The notes under the pieces were generated by a model. It searched no databases. It was given only the letters and a program-made list of their open reading frames with translations, and had not been told where the DNA came from. A DNA stretch of 64,000 bases. Origin: Leifsonia sp. fls2-241-R2A-40a (GTDB taxonomy: Bacteria; Actinomycetota; Actinomycetes; Actinomycetales; Microbacteriaceae). The translations under genes and the position numbers were made by a program. Shown piece after piece: positions 1 to 12,174 of the stretch (position 1 is the stretch's first letter; each line of letters begins with the position of its first letter). Location of the stretch: the NCBI RefSeq assembly GCF_030209575.1, contig NZ_JARVRS010000001.1:434001-498000 (forward strand), given 5' to 3'.

Positions 1-397
1 CCGCGATGACCGCGGGCACCAGGAGCGCCCAGCCGAGGACAGGCTGCGCGTACAGCCCCTGGAAGCATCCCACCGCGATCGCGAGCTGGAGGATCTGGAT
101 GGTGAGCGCCGAGGCGCGCGCCCATCCGCGGCGCCGCAGGATCCCGGCGAGCGTCGCGATGACCCAGGCCGCCGCAAGGAAGACGAGCACGACGATCGCG
201 ACCGCCGACGGGTACGACGCCGGCTTCTCCGTCAACAGCTCGACGAGCAGCCACACGGCGAGCGCGACGACCAGCACCGCCTCGAGGGCGAGGATCGCGG
301 CGAGCACGATCAGCAGAGGCGACCGCGCAGGAGGCACGTGCGCGCCCTCCGGTCCGGTCGACGGTGTGGCCCCGGGGGCGTTCTGGGGGTCGGGCAC
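1..397 (-). CDS. Integral membrane protein, partial (C-terminus beyond window)
   Basis: A GTG start at 397-395 preceded by AGGA opens a frame of 132 codons that runs off the left edge. The visible protein has a short polar N-terminus (about 26 residues rich in Pro, Gly and Ala), then four hydrophobic stretches at about 27-53, 65-86, 96-112 and 120 onward, with a basic loop near 88-94. No catalytic motif is visible. Its position next to whiB1 and pdtaS matches the small membrane protein Rv3217c of Mycobacterium, and its size so far is compatible with that roughly 140-residue protein. Function is unknown. The assignment rests on topology and gene order. Confidence 0.75.
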   Translation of the reverse strand, partial: MPDPQNAPGATPSTGPEGAHVPPARSPLLIVLAAILALEAVLVVALAVWLLVELLTEKPASYPSAVAIVVLVFLAAAWVIATLAGILRRRGWARASALTIQILQLAIAVGCFQGLYAQPVLGWALLVPAVIA

Positions 398-437
398 TAT
401 AGCATCCTGACGTTTCCGGCTCGTGTTCTCAGCGTTA

Positions 438-477
438 TCCCATACAAAACTATTGATTCGGAATAACTGCTATGGGA
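438..477. other. Inverted repeat in the whiB1 upstream region
   Basis: A perfect 7-base inverted repeat (TCCCATA at 438-444 and TATGGGA at 471-477) encloses an unusually AT-rich 26-base core in the 225-bp gap between the divergent membrane gene and whiB1. A second, nested pair (GTTAT at 434-438 and ATAAC at 463-467) is also present. It could be a regulator site for either divergent gene. No regulator is identified. Confidence 0.35.
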
Positions 478-622
478 GCATGTTCAACGGTCGAGTTAAC
501 GCTCACAGGGTCGTGGGCAGGTCTGATTCCCCACGGATCTATGCACCCTGTTACTCGACTGCTTATCTGCATTCTATGGCCCCCTCAGGCCAGGAACCCC
601 AGTAAACAAGGAGCACATCTTC

Positions 623-871
623 ATGGATTGGCGCGACAAAGCCGCCTGCCTCACCGCGGACCCCGAGCTGTTCTTCCCGGTGGGCAACACCGGCCCGGCG
701 GTCGATCAGATCGACAAGGCCAAGGCGGTCTGCGCACGCTGCACCGTTACCGAGATTTGCCTGCAGTACGCCCTCGAGACCGGACAGGACTCGGGCGTGT
801 GGGGCGGTCTCTCCGAGGACGAGCGTCGCGCTCTCAAGCGCCGCGCCGCCCGCGCCCGCCGCGCTTCCTGA
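623..871 (+). CDS. whiB1: WhiB-family iron-sulfur transcription factor, WhiB1 type
   Basis: An 82-residue WhiB-like protein. Four cysteines at 9, 37, 40 and 46 (C-Xn-C-X2-C-X5-C) are the ligands of the [4Fe-4S] cluster in this family. The GVWGG turn at 58-62 and a basic tail (about 66-80) follow, the latter being the DNA-contacting part. The N-terminal MDWR and the ELFFP segment match mycobacterial WhiB1, an essential nitric-oxide-sensitive regulator that binds region 4 of the primary sigma factor. ATG at 623 is supported by AAGGAG at 608-613. Gene order (membrane gene, whiB1, convergent pdtaS) is the same as Rv3217c-Rv3219-Rv3220c. That it senses NO here is inferred from the family. Confidence 0.95.
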   Translation: MDWRDKAACLTADPELFFPVGNTGPAVDQIDKAKAVCARCTVTEICLQYALETGQDSGVWGGLSEDERRALKRRAARARRAS

Positions 872-944
872 CGCGCGAGCGCACCACCTGCACGACCCAG
901 CACCATACGTCGGCGCGGACCGGTTCTGCCGCGCGTACGACACC

Positions 945-988
945 GCCGAGGCGGCGCTCACACACCTAGCACCGAGCGCCTCCTCGGC
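945..988. terminator. Bidirectional terminator hairpin between whiB1 and pdtaS
   Basis: Two 15-base arms (945-959 and 974-988) pair with a single central mismatch around a 14-nt loop. On the plus strand a T-rich stretch follows. It lies between the convergent whiB1 and pdtaS genes and could end transcripts from both sides. Confidence 0.6.
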
Positions 989-1039
989 ACTTTCATTGCC
1001 GGGCCTGACGGCTTCCGGCCGCGGCCGGCTGCTCGAAGC

Positions 1040-2536
1040 TCAGAGCTTGGTGAGGTAGCGCAGCGGGACCTCGATGGTGACCTCGGTCCCCTGGCCCATC
1101 ATCGTGTGCCAGTCGATCGCACCGCCGAGCTCGCCCTGGATGAGCGTGCGGACGATCTGCGTTCCGAGGCCTGAGCCGACCTTCCCCTCGGGGAGGCCGG
1201 AGCCGTTGTCGACGACCTTGACCGTCAGCGACTCCTCCGACCGGTGCGCGATGATCTCCACCTGGCCCTCGCGGCCGGCGAGCCCGTGCTCGACGGCGTT
1301 GGTCACGAGTTCGGTGAGCGCCAGCGCCAGCGGCGTCGCGTACTCGGAGGGCAGCTGGCCGAAGGTGCCCGACTTCTTCGGGTGGACGGTGGTCGTGTGG
1401 CTCGCCGCCACTTCGGCGACCAGCAGGAGGACGCGGTCGAACACGTCGTCGAAGTCGACGATCTGCGCGAGTCCGGTCGACAGGGTGTCGTGCACCACGG
1501 CGATGGCCGCTACGCGCCGCATCGCCTGACTGAGGGCTTCGCGGGCCTCCTCCGAGTGCGTCCGCCGCGACTGGATGCGCAGCAGCGAGGCCACCGTCTG
1601 CAGGTTGTTCTTGACGCGGTGGTGGATCTCGCGGATCGTCGCATCCTTCGTGATGAGCTCGCGCTCCTGGTGACGCTGCTCGGAGACGTCGCGGCAGAGC
1701 ACGATCGCCCCCACGCGTTCCCCGCGGTTGCGGATCGGGATGGCGCGCAGCGACACCGTGACGCCGCGCGCCTCGATGTCCGTCCGCCACGGGGCTCGGC
1801 CCGTGACGACCAGCGGCAGCGATTCGTCGGCCGTGATGGTGCCGGTCAGGAGGCCGGTCGTGACCGTGGCGAGGGACTCCCCCTCGAGCTCGCCCGTGAA
1901 GCCCATGCGGTTGAACGCGCTGAGGGCGTTCGGGCTGGCGAAGGTCGTCGTACCGTCCACGTCGAGCCGGATGAGGCCGTCCGCCGCGCGGGGAGCGCCG
2001 CGGCGCGGGGCCGCCGGCGCACCGAGGTCGGGGAAGTCGCCGCTGGCGATCATGTTGAAGAGGTCGTTCGCGCACTCGTTGAACGTGAGCTCCTGACGGC
2101 CCGGCGTCCGCGTCTCGCTGAGATTCGAGTGCCGGGTGATGACCGCCACCGGCTCCTCGGCCGTCTGCGGGGAGTGGACCGACAGGCGACGGATGACCGG
2201 GACGGCCCGGACGCGCGTCGGCGTCTCCTCGAACCAGTCGGGAGCCGAGGTGTCGATGATCTGCTTGGACCGGTACGCGTCGGTGACCTGCTGCCGCCAC
2301 TCGGGCTTGATCCGCTGGCCGACGAAGTCGCGGTAGAAGAGCGTCGCGGCGGAGGACGGGCGCGCGTGCGCGACCGCGACGTAGTCGTCGTCGCGGGTGG
2401 GAACCCACAGCACGATGTCGGCGAATGCCAGGTCGGCGATCAGCTGCCAGTCGCCCACCAGCCCGTGCAGCCATTCGACATCCTCCTCCGAGGAGCGGCC
2501 GTGGGCGTGGACGAGATCGCTGAGCGTTGACACCAT
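1040..2536 (-). CDS. pdtaS: Cytosolic sensor histidine kinase, PdtaS type
   Basis: A 498-residue soluble kinase with no membrane segment. A GAF-like domain (about 5-145) and a PAS-like domain (about 185-285) precede a HisKA_2 dimerisation region with the HHRVKNNLQ motif (H305/H306). An HATPase follows with N413, D443 and the GSGLG loop at 454-458. Length and layout match mycobacterial PdtaS (Rv3220c, 501 aa), which phosphorylates the ANTAR antiterminator PdtaR. The response-regulator partner is not in this window. The start is ambiguous: ATG at 2536 is the longest, but TAGGAT at 2545-2540 lies 6 nt before the next codon, GTG at 2533, which would make a leaderless start one residue shorter. 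Confidence 0.93.
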   Translation of the reverse strand: MVSTLSDLVHAHGRSSEEDVEWLHGLVGDWQLIADLAFADIVLWVPTRDDDYVAVAHARPSSAATLFYRDFVGQRIKPEWRQQVTDAYRSKQIIDTSAPDWFEETPTRVRAVPVIRRLSVHSPQTAEEPVAVITRHSNLSETRTPGRQELTFNECANDLFNMIASGDFPDLGAPAAPRRGAPRAADGLIRLDVDGTTTFASPNALSAFNRMGFTGELEGESLATVTTGLLTGTITADESLPLVVTGRAPWRTDIEARGVTVSLRAIPIRNRGERVGAIVLCRDVSEQRHQERELITKDATIREIHHRVKNNLQTVASLLRIQSRRTHSEEAREALSQAMRRVAAIAVVHDTLSTGLAQIVDFDDVFDRVLLLVAEVAASHTTTVHPKKSGTFGQLPSEYATPLALALTELVTNAVEHGLAGREGQVEIIAHRSEESLTVKVVDNGSGLPEGKVGSGLGTQIVRTLIQGELGGAIDWHTMMGQGTEVTIEVPLRYLTKL

Positions 2537-2539
2537 CCC

Positions 2540-2545
2540 ATCCTA
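2540..2545 (-). promoter_or_regulatory. -10 element upstream of pdtaS
   Basis: TAGGAT on the minus strand sits 3 nt before ATG 2536 and 6 nt before the in-frame GTG 2533. The 6-nt spacing matches other probable leaderless starts in this window. Confidence 0.4.
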
Positions 2546-2691
2546 AACGGGGCCCTCCGGGGGGCCTCCCGAGTTATCCACACAGCGTTCATGCCCTGGC
2601 CCGGTTGGCGCGCGCCTGCTTGAGTAAGGGATCGTACATATCACAGGTCTATTTCAGCATGGACCACCGACACACCTCTTGAGGAGCAACC

Positions 2692-3162
2692 ATGGACCCC
2701 CGTGCACTCGCCCCAGCCACCGCGCCTGCGGACCGTCCGACCGCGGCGACGCCGATATGTGAGGCGCACCGCGGCGGTGCGAACCGGAGTTCACGGCACG
2801 GCGGCGAGATTCCGCAGATCGGTGATCCCAGCCCGTCGACGCTCTGCTCCAACCTGGCGCGCTCGGTCGTGGAGATCCTGGCCGGCGCCCGCTCCCTCGA
2901 CCAGATCGGCCGCTGGGTGAGCGATTCGGTGTACGTCCATCTCCTCCGCCGCACGATGCTCAGTGCGCGTGGCCGGGCCGACTCGGCCGAGGACACCCTG
3001 CGTCCGCGCATGCAGATCGGCGAGCCCGTGATCAGCTCCCCCTCGGAGGGCGTGGTGGAAGCGGTCGTGCTGGTGCATCAGCCGGGGCGCTCCCGCGCTG
3101 TCGCCATCCGGCTGGAGCGTCACCGGACGCGCTGGCGGGCGACGGCGGTCAACGTGCTCTGA
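2692..3162 (+). CDS. Small conserved actinobacterial protein beside secA (DUF6459-like)
   Basis: A 156-residue soluble protein. The first 50 residues are low-complexity, rich in Ala, Pro and Arg. Residues about 52-90 look helical and the last 60 residues form a basic, strand-rich segment ending in a WRATAVNVL-like tail. Actinobacteria commonly carry such a protein convergent with secA; the DUF6459 label is from memory and should be confirmed by a profile search. ATG at 2692 has GAGGAG at 2681-2686. It lies opposite secA and shares a terminator with it. Function is unknown. The basic C-terminal domain could bind RNA or a ribosome-linked partner, but that is a guess. Confidence 0.7.
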   Translation: MDPRALAPATAPADRPTAATPICEAHRGGANRSSRHGGEIPQIGDPSPSTLCSNLARSVVEILAGARSLDQIGRWVSDSVYVHLLRRTMLSARGRADSAEDTLRPRMQIGEPVISSPSEGVVEAVVLVHQPGRSRAVAIRLERHRTRWRATAVNVL

Positions 3163-3219
3163 CCGCTGGGCCGCTGCCGGCGGGACGAAATGACCGCTCC
3201 GGAAGACGAGTCCGAAACG

Positions 3220-3253
3220 ACGAATGGCGGCCCCACGCGGGGCCGCCATTCGT
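3220..3253. terminator. Bidirectional rho-independent terminator
   Basis: Perfect 15-bp stem (3220-3234 paired with 3239-3253) and a 4-base ACGC loop. It lies between the converging ends of the 2692-3162 gene and secA. The outer pairs are A/T-rich on both sides, so it can serve either strand. Confidence 0.85.
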
Positions 3254-3276
3254 GCGTCAGAGGGTTGGTCCTGGCG

Positions 3277-6087
<2,811 letters not shown>

Positions 6088-6264
6088 TGATTGAACTCCA
6101 CTTACGCTCGGTCGGGCTCGTGGCCCGGCGCCCCGGCGGACGCACGCCGAACGGCATACTCCGCCGACGCTAGGGACATGCTACTTGTTCCGACCTGACG
6201 TTGGACCTGCCCGTCCTGAGAGGACCCTGGATGCCGGCTCGACACCGCCGGCGCGCCAGCAGGG

Positions 6265-6301
6265 GTCGATGGCGGCCGCCGCCCGGGCGGCCACCATCGA
6301 C
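6265..6301 (-). terminator. Terminator downstream of hpf
   Basis: Two 16-base arms (6265-6280 and 6286-6301) around a 5-base loop. Read on the minus strand, as the hpf transcript would be, the only irregular pair is a G-U wobble. On the plus strand the same pair is a C-A mismatch. This favours the hpf direction. Confidence 0.7.
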
Positions 6302-6323
6302 GCTCCCGCTCAGTGCCCGGCGC

Positions 6324-7025
6324 TCAGCCCAGCTTGCGGGCGGCGGTCGCCGCCTCCTGCAGCTCCTCCGCCTCGTCGTCCAGCGTGATCACGCCGTAGT
6401 CCCAGCCCTTGCGGCGGTACACGACGCTCGGACGCTTGGTCTCCTGGTCGACGAACAGATAGAAGTCGTGCCCGACGAGCTCCATGTAATACAGAGCGTC
6501 GTCGACGGTCATCGGAACGGAGGCGAACACCTTCTTGCGGATGACGACGGGGCTGTACTCCTCTTCCGTCTCCGCGTTCTCCGCCGTCTCATCGGACTGG
6601 GCCGGCACGGAGCCGGTGCGCACCTGGTCGAGCACCGCGACGGGCGCCGCCGCGAGGCCGACCGCACTGAAGCCGTCGGTGCTCGCCTCGCGCAGCGAGG
6701 TGGGCCGGTGCTGCCCGCGGTGGACCTTGCGGCGGTCCTTCGCGCGACGTACACGTTCCAGGAGCTTGCCGAGGGCGATGTCGAAGGCGGCGTACTTGTC
6801 CGTCCCCGTCGCCTCGGATCTCACCACGGCTCGAGGGCCGACGAGCGTGAGCTCGACGCGGTCGTCGCCGTTCTGGGTGCCCATCTTCTCGTTGTGCCTG
6901 CTGACCTTGATCTCGAACGAGATCGCCCTTTCGGCCAGATGCGCCACCTTCTCGGATTTCTCGGTGGCGTACTCCCGGAAGCGGTCGGTGATGCCCAGGT
7001 TGCGTCCGATGATTGTGATGTCCAT
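6324..7025 (-). CDS. hpf: Ribosome hibernation promoting factor, long form
   Basis: A 233-residue protein. The N-terminal S30AE/HPF domain (about 1-100) starts MDITIIGRNLG and binds the 30S subunit near the mRNA channel. A variable, partly acidic linker (about 110-165) follows. The C-terminal domain (about 168-225) carries the FASVPMTVDDALYYMELVGH and YRRKGWDYGVITL segments of long HPF, which dimerises to form 100S ribosomes in stationary phase. ATG at 7025 has an excellent Shine-Dalgarno (GGGAGGT). It lies upstream of secA on the same strand but is separated from it by a terminator, so it is probably transcribed on its own. Matches Rv3241c by position. Confidence 0.95.
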   Translation of the reverse strand: MDITIIGRNLGITDRFREYATEKSEKVAHLAERAISFEIKVSRHNEKMGTQNGDDRVELTLVGPRAVVRSEATGTDKYAAFDIALGKLLERVRRAKDRRKVHRGQHRPTSLREASTDGFSAVGLAAAPVAVLDQVRTGSVPAQSDETAENAETEEEYSPVVIRKKVFASVPMTVDDALYYMELVGHDFYLFVDQETKRPSVVYRRKGWDYGVITLDDEAEELQEAATAARKLG

Positions 7026-7118
7026 GGAGACCTCCCTGTTCCGGCGTGAACGTCCGCCCGGATCACGAAGGGCGGCATCGCTCGCGCCTTTTCGACCACC
7101 GTAGTGCTGCCGGGCCGG

Positions 7119-7856
7119 TTACGGAACCGGAAAACACGCGGCATCCTCGATGGATCCGCTGGATGCTGCCTGAGCCGCTGCTCCATTCCGGAGTGGCGTG
7201 CGGGCGAGGGCGACCGCGCCTGCCACCCTCCCGCCGGCGACCTGGATGGCGCGGGCGGCTTCGAGGATCGTCGCGCCGGACGTGACGATGTCGTCGACGA
7301 TCAGGCAGTCGCGCCCGGCGAGCCGCGGGGACGCCACCAGGCTCCCCCGCCGGTTGCCCGATCGCTCCGGCGCCGACAGCCCCGCTTGATCAGCCGTCTG
7401 GCGGGACAGGCGGAGCGCCCGCCACAGCGGCGGGACCAGGATGTGCGCCCGCGCCAGCACCGACCGTGTGGGGTGATAGCCCCGGCGTCGCCAAGCGGAA
7501 CGGGTCGACGGGATGAGTACGGGGAGCAGCGCCGACCCCTCGGCCGTACCACCCCGCGCCGCCTGTCGCTGCGCTTCGGCCACCACGCACCGCAGAGCAC
7601 GCGCGAGCGCCCGCGCCAGCTCCACGCGGCCTCCGTCTTTATACGCGAGCAGCACCCGTCTCGGGATGCCCTCGTAGGTGAGCGCCGACCACACCGGGAT
7701 GTCTCCGACCGCGTGCATGCGCGTGGTCGGTCGCAATTCCTCCTCGCACTGCTCGCAGAGCGAGCGATCGGGCCGGCGGCAGCCGGCACAGCGGACGGGG
7801 AGGACGATCGCCGACGCATCGAGGAGGGATTCGCGGACCAGGGTGTGAACTGTCAT
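7119..7856 (-). CDS. ComF-family phosphoribosyltransferase-like protein
   Basis: A 245-residue protein with two CXXC-type cysteine pairs at 23/26 and 34/37, probably a zinc knuckle. A type I phosphoribosyltransferase fold follows, with its PRPP loop DCLIVDDIVTSGAT at 183-196. Members are called ComF or amidophosphoribosyltransferase-like; in competent bacteria ComF helps DNA uptake, while in actinobacteria the role is unknown. It ends close to hpf and lies 87 nt downstream of lpqB, the same position as Rv3242c. The start ATG 7856 has only a weak Shine-Dalgarno, so translation may partly depend on the upstream operon. Confidence 0.88.
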   Translation of the reverse strand: MTVHTLVRESLLDASAIVLPVRCAGCRRPDRSLCEQCEEELRPTTRMHAVGDIPVWSALTYEGIPRRVLLAYKDGGRVELARALARALRCVVAEAQRQAARGGTAEGSALLPVLIPSTRSAWRRRGYHPTRSVLARAHILVPPLWRALRLSRQTADQAGLSAPERSGNRRGSLVASPRLAGRDCLIVDDIVTSGATILEAARAIQVAGGRVAGAVALARTPLRNGAAAQAASSGSIEDAACFPVP

Positions 7857-7943
7857 GGCTCGAGCATCCCGGGCAGGCGGAGGGCGACGGCCGGGGCGAC
7901 CTCGATCGGTGGAGAACCGGTCAGCGGCGGTGGCTGTGGAGAA

Positions 7944-9662
7944 TCAGGGCTGCCCCTGCTGCACGGCCACAGCACCGACCTTGTCGGTCTGCGCCTGCCA
8001 GCCGGTTCCCGTCGGCGCGAGCAGTGTGCCGTCGTCGCTGAGGACGACGTAGGGCGCGAGCCCTGCCGCGCCGACGATGACCCGGCCGCTCGCCGGCCCG
8101 GAGGTGGTGGTCTGCTCGCCGCCAACGGCCTGCTGCGTGATCGTCGTCGCCTCGCCGTTGGTGGCGCTCAGCACCGCGATGGTGAGGTCGCTCGTCCACG
8201 CCGCCGAGCGCGGCGCCGAGCTCGGCACGGCGAGCTCGATCGGCTCGGTGAGGGAGGTCGGCGTCGCATTGCCGCCGCGGACGATCCCGGCCGCCATCAG
8301 CGAGTAGCCGGTCGTCGTCTTCAGCAGTGCGGCCACCCGGGTCCCGTCGCGGGACACCGCGAGCGAGAGGATGGACGTCGCATTCGGCCACGCAGCGGCG
8401 ACGGGATGCACGTCGCTTCCTCCTGCGCCCGAGACCTGGATGGCGTTGGGGCTCGCGGCGGGAACCGACCAGACCCATCCGTTCGCATCCAGCGTCGGGC
8501 CGATGAGCCCGGCCCGCGCGTCCACGCGCACCGGGTCGCCCGTCCTCCGCACCGAGTAGATGCCGCCCTGAGACAGCACGGCGGCCTGCTCGTGCGAGGC
8601 GCTCAGGGTGATCGCACTCGGGTGCAGCGCCGCGACCTTGTCGCTCAGTCCGTTGAGCGCGGTGACGGACTCTCCGTTGAGCGGGCCGAAGACGTCGCCG
8701 CGCGCGACGAAGGGACGGGAGTCGACCGGCGGATTCCTGACCGGCAGCGCCGAGGTGTTCAACGACGGGACCTGCTGGACGTTGCCCTCGATCGACAGCT
8801 GGACGTTCTGGGCGAGGCTGCCGAGCGACTGCTCCAGCTGGTACTGCATCCGCTGCAGCTGTGCCGGATCGGCCTGGGCGGCCTCGGAACTCAGGTCGAC
8901 GTGCGCCACCCCGCCGGATGTCGTCACCGACGGCACGGCGAGCTGCGTCCCCTTCGGGAACGACGAGGTCACCGCCCCGGTCAGCCACGGCGCTGGTCCC
9001 GCCAGCACGGAGGAGGCGACCCGGGTCGCCGCCGAGGCGACGCGTGCCGGGAACCAGCGCGCGTCGGGGACGAGGTACGCATACCCGGGGCTGTAGAAGT
9101 AGAGCGTCTGCTGCGCGAACACCGCCCGGAACGTCGGGTCGTCGATGACGACACCGTCCGGGGCGACGGAGATCCGCCACTCCCCGTTCTCACGGACCAG
9201 TTGGTAGTTCAGGCCGACGGGGGCCGTGCTGCCGACGGGGTGGTAGGTGCCCACCGCATCCACGTTGGCCACCGGGGTGACCTCCACACGCCAGAGCGCG
9301 CCCTGGTCGTCGTAGCTGCGATTGCGGCCGTCGTCGACCGTCACGGACTCGTCGGGGTTCCAGTTGGCGCCCATGGACCGGGTCAGGTACTCCCGGGCGA
9401 TGGCGAAGTTGTTCTTCGGGCTGGAGGCTGCGTCGATGAAGCCCTGCACGATCCGCTGCTGGCTGGCGCCCTTCTCGGGCGGTGACGGGTTGAAGTCGAG
9501 GTCGAGCGGGTCGTTGACCTGGGCGACCGGTGCACCCTGGCGGACGGGCCCGGAGTCGGGGATGCTCGCGCAGGCGGCGAGCGCGGTCAGCAGCAGCGCC
9601 ATCAGCGCCGCGAGCCCGAGCCGTGCGGCGCCGGTGCGCGGGAGCATCCTGCGCCGGGTCAT
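7944..9662 (-). CDS. lpqB: Lipoprotein LpqB, partner of the MtrAB two-component system
   Basis: A 572-residue secreted lipoprotein. A basic N-terminus and hydrophobic stretch lead to a lipobox ending at C31 (LTALAAC). A GerMN-like domain (about 175-300) and a C-terminal LpqB region of beta-propeller character follow. In Mycobacterium LpqB binds the extracellular part of MtrB and tunes MtrA phosphorylation, affecting cell-wall homeostasis and drug tolerance. The gene overlaps the end of mtrB by 4 nt (9659-9662, ATGA), so the two are translationally coupled. Operon order is mtrA-mtrB-lpqB, as in Rv3246c-Rv3244c. The function is transferred from those orthologues. Confidence 0.95.
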   Translation of the reverse strand: MTRRRMLPRTGAARLGLAALMALLLTALAACASIPDSGPVRQGAPVAQVNDPLDLDFNPSPPEKGASQQRIVQGFIDAASSPKNNFAIAREYLTRSMGANWNPDESVTVDDGRNRSYDDQGALWRVEVTPVANVDAVGTYHPVGSTAPVGLNYQLVRENGEWRISVAPDGVVIDDPTFRAVFAQQTLYFYSPGYAYLVPDARWFPARVASAATRVASSVLAGPAPWLTGAVTSSFPKGTQLAVPSVTTSGGVAHVDLSSEAAQADPAQLQRMQYQLEQSLGSLAQNVQLSIEGNVQQVPSLNTSALPVRNPPVDSRPFVARGDVFGPLNGESVTALNGLSDKVAALHPSAITLSASHEQAAVLSQGGIYSVRRTGDPVRVDARAGLIGPTLDANGWVWSVPAASPNAIQVSGAGGSDVHPVAAAWPNATSILSLAVSRDGTRVAALLKTTTGYSLMAAGIVRGGNATPTSLTEPIELAVPSSAPRSAAWTSDLTIAVLSATNGEATTITQQAVGGEQTTTSGPASGRVIVGAAGLAPYVVLSDDGTLLAPTGTGWQAQTDKVGAVAVQQGQP

Positions 9663-11290
9663 GCGTGGGTCTCGCTTCCGGTCGGGGTGCTCGCACCGTG
9701 CGGCATGCTCGCCCCGGCGTCCGCCGGAGGAAGGGGCAGCGGGGAGGCGGTGATCTCACGCCCGACCACCCGCGGCAGCGTCAGCCGGAAGCACGAGCCC
9801 GCGCCCGGCGCCGACCAGACCTGCAGCCAGCCAGAGTGCAGGGTCGCGTCCTCGAGCGAGATCGCGAGGCCGAGACCGGTGCCGCCGAGCGTGCGCTTGC
9901 GCGACGGATCGGCCCGCCAGAACCGGTCGAAGACGTGGCCGGTGTCCTGCGGGTTCATGCCGATCCCGTAGTCGCGCACTGTGAGCGCGATGGCGGTCTC
10001 GTTGCTGTCGACGGTGACGATCACCGGGCGGCCCTCGCCGTGCTCGATCGCGTTCCCGATCAGGTTGCGCACGACGCGGCGGATGCGGCGCGGGTCCATC
10101 GGAACGTCGAAGTACCCGCCGGGCGCGTCCAGGGCGAGCTCGGAGCCGTTCTGCTCGGAGAGGGTGCGCAGCTCTTCCACGCAGTCCTCCGCGAGCCTCA
10201 CCAGGTTGGTCGGCTCGGCGTCCAGCACCACCGAACCGGCGTCGTAGCGGCTGATCTCGAGCAGGTCGGAGAGCAGCCGGTCGAACCGCTCGATCTGGGT
10301 GTGCAGCAGCTCGGCCGTCCGCGCGGTCGCCGGAGCGAACCCCTCGCGCTGGTCGTAGATGACGTCGCCGGCGAGGCGGATCGTGGTCAGCGGGGTGCGG
10401 AGCTCGTGCGACACGTCCGACACGAATCGCTGCTGCAGTTGCGACAGGGTCGCCAGCTGGTTGATCTGGCTCTGCAGGCTGTCCGCCATCCCGTTGAACG
10501 AGCGGGCGAGGGACGCGAACACATCCTCACCGCGTTCCGGGATGCGCACCGCCAGGTCGCCGGCGGCGAGGCGCTCGCTGGTGCGGGCGGCGACGCGGAT
10601 CGGCTCGACCACGAAGCGGACGATCACCCAGGTGATCGCACCGATGAGGAGGATGAGCGCGAGCCCCGCGAGCAGCAGGGTGTTCTGCACGAACAGCAGC
10701 GTGTTCTCGGAGTCGCGCAGGTTGTAGCCGATGTAGAGCTCGTACTTGCCGTAGGACGGCAGCGTCAGCTGCGATCCGACAACGATGCCGGGATCGGTGT
10801 CCCCGGCGGCGGGCAGCGCAACGGACTGGTAGTACTGCTTCGTTCCGCCGTTCTGCACCTTCTCGCGCAGCTCGGGAGAGATGACCGAGTTGATGGCGGG
10901 GCTCCCGCGATCGGGAGGCGCGAGGATGCCGGTGTCCTGGCCGGGGACGCGGTAGGCGGCCACCAGCCGGCTCGAGGTCGAGGCCTGCACGCTCTGCAGC
11001 ACGGTGTTCAGCAGGTTCTTGCCGGCATCCCCCGAGGACACGTCCGACGCGTTGAGCGTGGACTGCGCCGTCGTGGTCGCCCGGCTGGAGTCCCGGAGCG
11101 CCTGGTCGAGCCGCGACTGGTACAGGTCGTTGCTGATGCTGAGCGCCATGTAGACGCCGGTGACCAGGATCGCGACGCCGGTCAGCAGGAGGGTGATGGC
11201 GACCGTCCGCAACTGCAGCGAGGTGCGCCACAGGCGTGCGAGACGTGACGGCGCCTGCCGCCACCAGTCCCGCGTCGGCCACCAGCGCAT
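9659..11290 (-). CDS. mtrB: MtrB membrane sensor histidine kinase
   Basis: A 543-residue kinase. TM1 is at about 30-52, an extracytoplasmic sensor at 53-200, and TM2 at about 203-226. A HAMP domain (about 227-280) is followed by a HisKA motif with phospho-acceptor H295 in [11 protein letters not shown]. The HATPase has N413 and later D/G boxes (about 395-505). The last 40 residues are a Pro/Ser-rich tail. MtrB phosphorylates MtrA and controls septal and peptidoglycan genes. Only 16 nt separate it from mtrA and it overlaps lpqB by 4 nt. Confidence 0.97.
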   Translation of the reverse strand: MRWWPTRDWWRQAPSRLARLWRTSLQLRTVAITLLLTGVAILVTGVYMALSISNDLYQSRLDQALRDSSRATTTAQSTLNASDVSSGDAGKNLLNTVLQSVQASTSSRLVAAYRVPGQDTGILAPPDRGSPAINSVISPELREKVQNGGTKQYYQSVALPAAGDTDPGIVVGSQLTLPSYGKYELYIGYNLRDSENTLLFVQNTLLLAGLALILLIGAITWVIVRFVVEPIRVAARTSERLAAGDLAVRIPERGEDVFASLARSFNGMADSLQSQINQLATLSQLQQRFVSDVSHELRTPLTTIRLAGDVIYDQREGFAPATARTAELLHTQIERFDRLLSDLLEISRYDAGSVVLDAEPTNLVRLAEDCVEELRTLSEQNGSELALDAPGGYFDVPMDPRRIRRVVRNLIGNAIEHGEGRPVIVTVDSNETAIALTVRDYGIGMNPQDTGHVFDRFWRADPSRKRTLGGTGLGLAISLEDATLHSGWLQVWSAPGAGSCFRLTLPRVVGREITASPLPLPPADAGASMPHGASTPTGSETHA

Positions 11291-11306
11291 CCCGAGCCTC
11301 CGCCGG

Positions 11307-11990
11307 TCAGGCGGCCGTGCCGGCGCGGTAGCCGACCCCGCGCACGGTCATGACGATCTTCGGGTTGTCCGGGTCCTGCTCGACCTTGGCCCGCAGGCGC
11401 TGCACGTGGACGTTCACCAGGCGGGTGTCGGCCTTGTAGTGGTAGCCCCAGACCTGCTCCAGCAGCATCTCGCGGGTGAAGACCTGCTGCGGCTTGGAGG
11501 CGAGCGCGAGCAGCAGGTCGAATTCGAGGGGCGTCAGGGCGATGCGGGTGTCGCCGCGGCGGACCTCGTGGCCGGCCACGTCGACGACGAGGTCGCCGAC
11601 GCTGAGCTCGTCGGCGGGCGGTGCGACGGGGGCTGGACGCAGCCGCGTGCGGATGCGGGCGACGAGCTCCTTCGGGTTGAAGGGCTTGACCATGTAGTCG
11701 TCGGCGCCCGATTCGAGGCCTTTGACGACGTCGGCGGTGTCGGACTTCGCGGTGAGCATGATGATCGGGGTGCCGGACTCCGAGCGGATGCGGCCGCACA
11801 CCTCGATGCCGTCCATGCCGGGGAGCATCAGATCGAGCAGGACGAGGTCGGGCTTCGACGACCGGAAGGTGTCGACCGCCAGGGCGCCGTCTTCGCAGAA
11901 CACGGGGTCGTATCCCTCGGTGCGGAGCACGATGCCGATCATCTCCGCAAGGGCGGTGTCGTCGTCGACCACCAGGATGCGACTAGTCAT
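11307..11990 (-). CDS. mtrA: MtrA response regulator, OmpR/PhoB family
   Basis: A 227-residue response regulator. The receiver domain (about 4-116) has acidic pocket D9-D11, phospho-acceptor D53 in LLDLMLPGMDG, T/S-K switch residues and the VKPFNP loop. A winged-helix domain (about 128-222) carries the VWGY and YRAG segments typical of MtrA. MtrA regulates cell-wall hydrolases, division genes and oriC-linked functions in mycobacteria and corynebacteria. ATG 11990 follows a GGGGAA sequence on the minus strand. A TACGCT sequence at 12052-12047 may be its -10. First gene of the mtrA-mtrB-lpqB operon. Confidence 0.98.
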   Translation of the reverse strand: MTSRILVVDDDTALAEMIGIVLRTEGYDPVFCEDGALAVDTFRSSKPDLVLLDLMLPGMDGIEVCGRIRSESGTPIIMLTAKSDTADVVKGLESGADDYMVKPFNPKELVARIRTRLRPAPVAPPADELSVGDLVVDVAGHEVRRGDTRIALTPLEFDLLLALASKPQQVFTREMLLEQVWGYHYKADTRLVNVHVQRLRAKVEQDPDNPKIVMTVRGVGYRAGTAA

Positions 11991-12174
11991 GTGCGAAGTT
12001 CCCCGAACCCCTCTCGAGCGGCCTCAGGCCGTGAAGTGACATGACCAGCGTAATGGAGTCGCCTGCTACGGGCTTGAATGAAAGCCTTGCGTGCCCTGTG
12101 GAAGGGCCACCGCGCCGCGGAGCGATGTGCCAGCATGGGACCAACGCACGACGCGGGGGACGGAAGGGCACGGC

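Noticed and set aside
1015-1028. GC palindrome CCGGCCGCGGCCGG downstream of whiB1
   Set aside because: The stem is only 5 bp with a 4-base loop. The 945-988 hairpin is a much better terminator.
2659-2682. A 7-codon mini-ORF whose stop overlaps the Shine-Dalgarno of the 2692 gene
   Set aside because: No TANNNT box lies 6-8 nt upstream and the downstream gene has its own strong GAGGAG, so a leader role is not supported.
12091-12174. Extended start of the Q/P-rich membrane protein
   Set aside because: The extra 28 codons read like intergenic sequence and GTG 12175 has a GGAAGGG just upstream.
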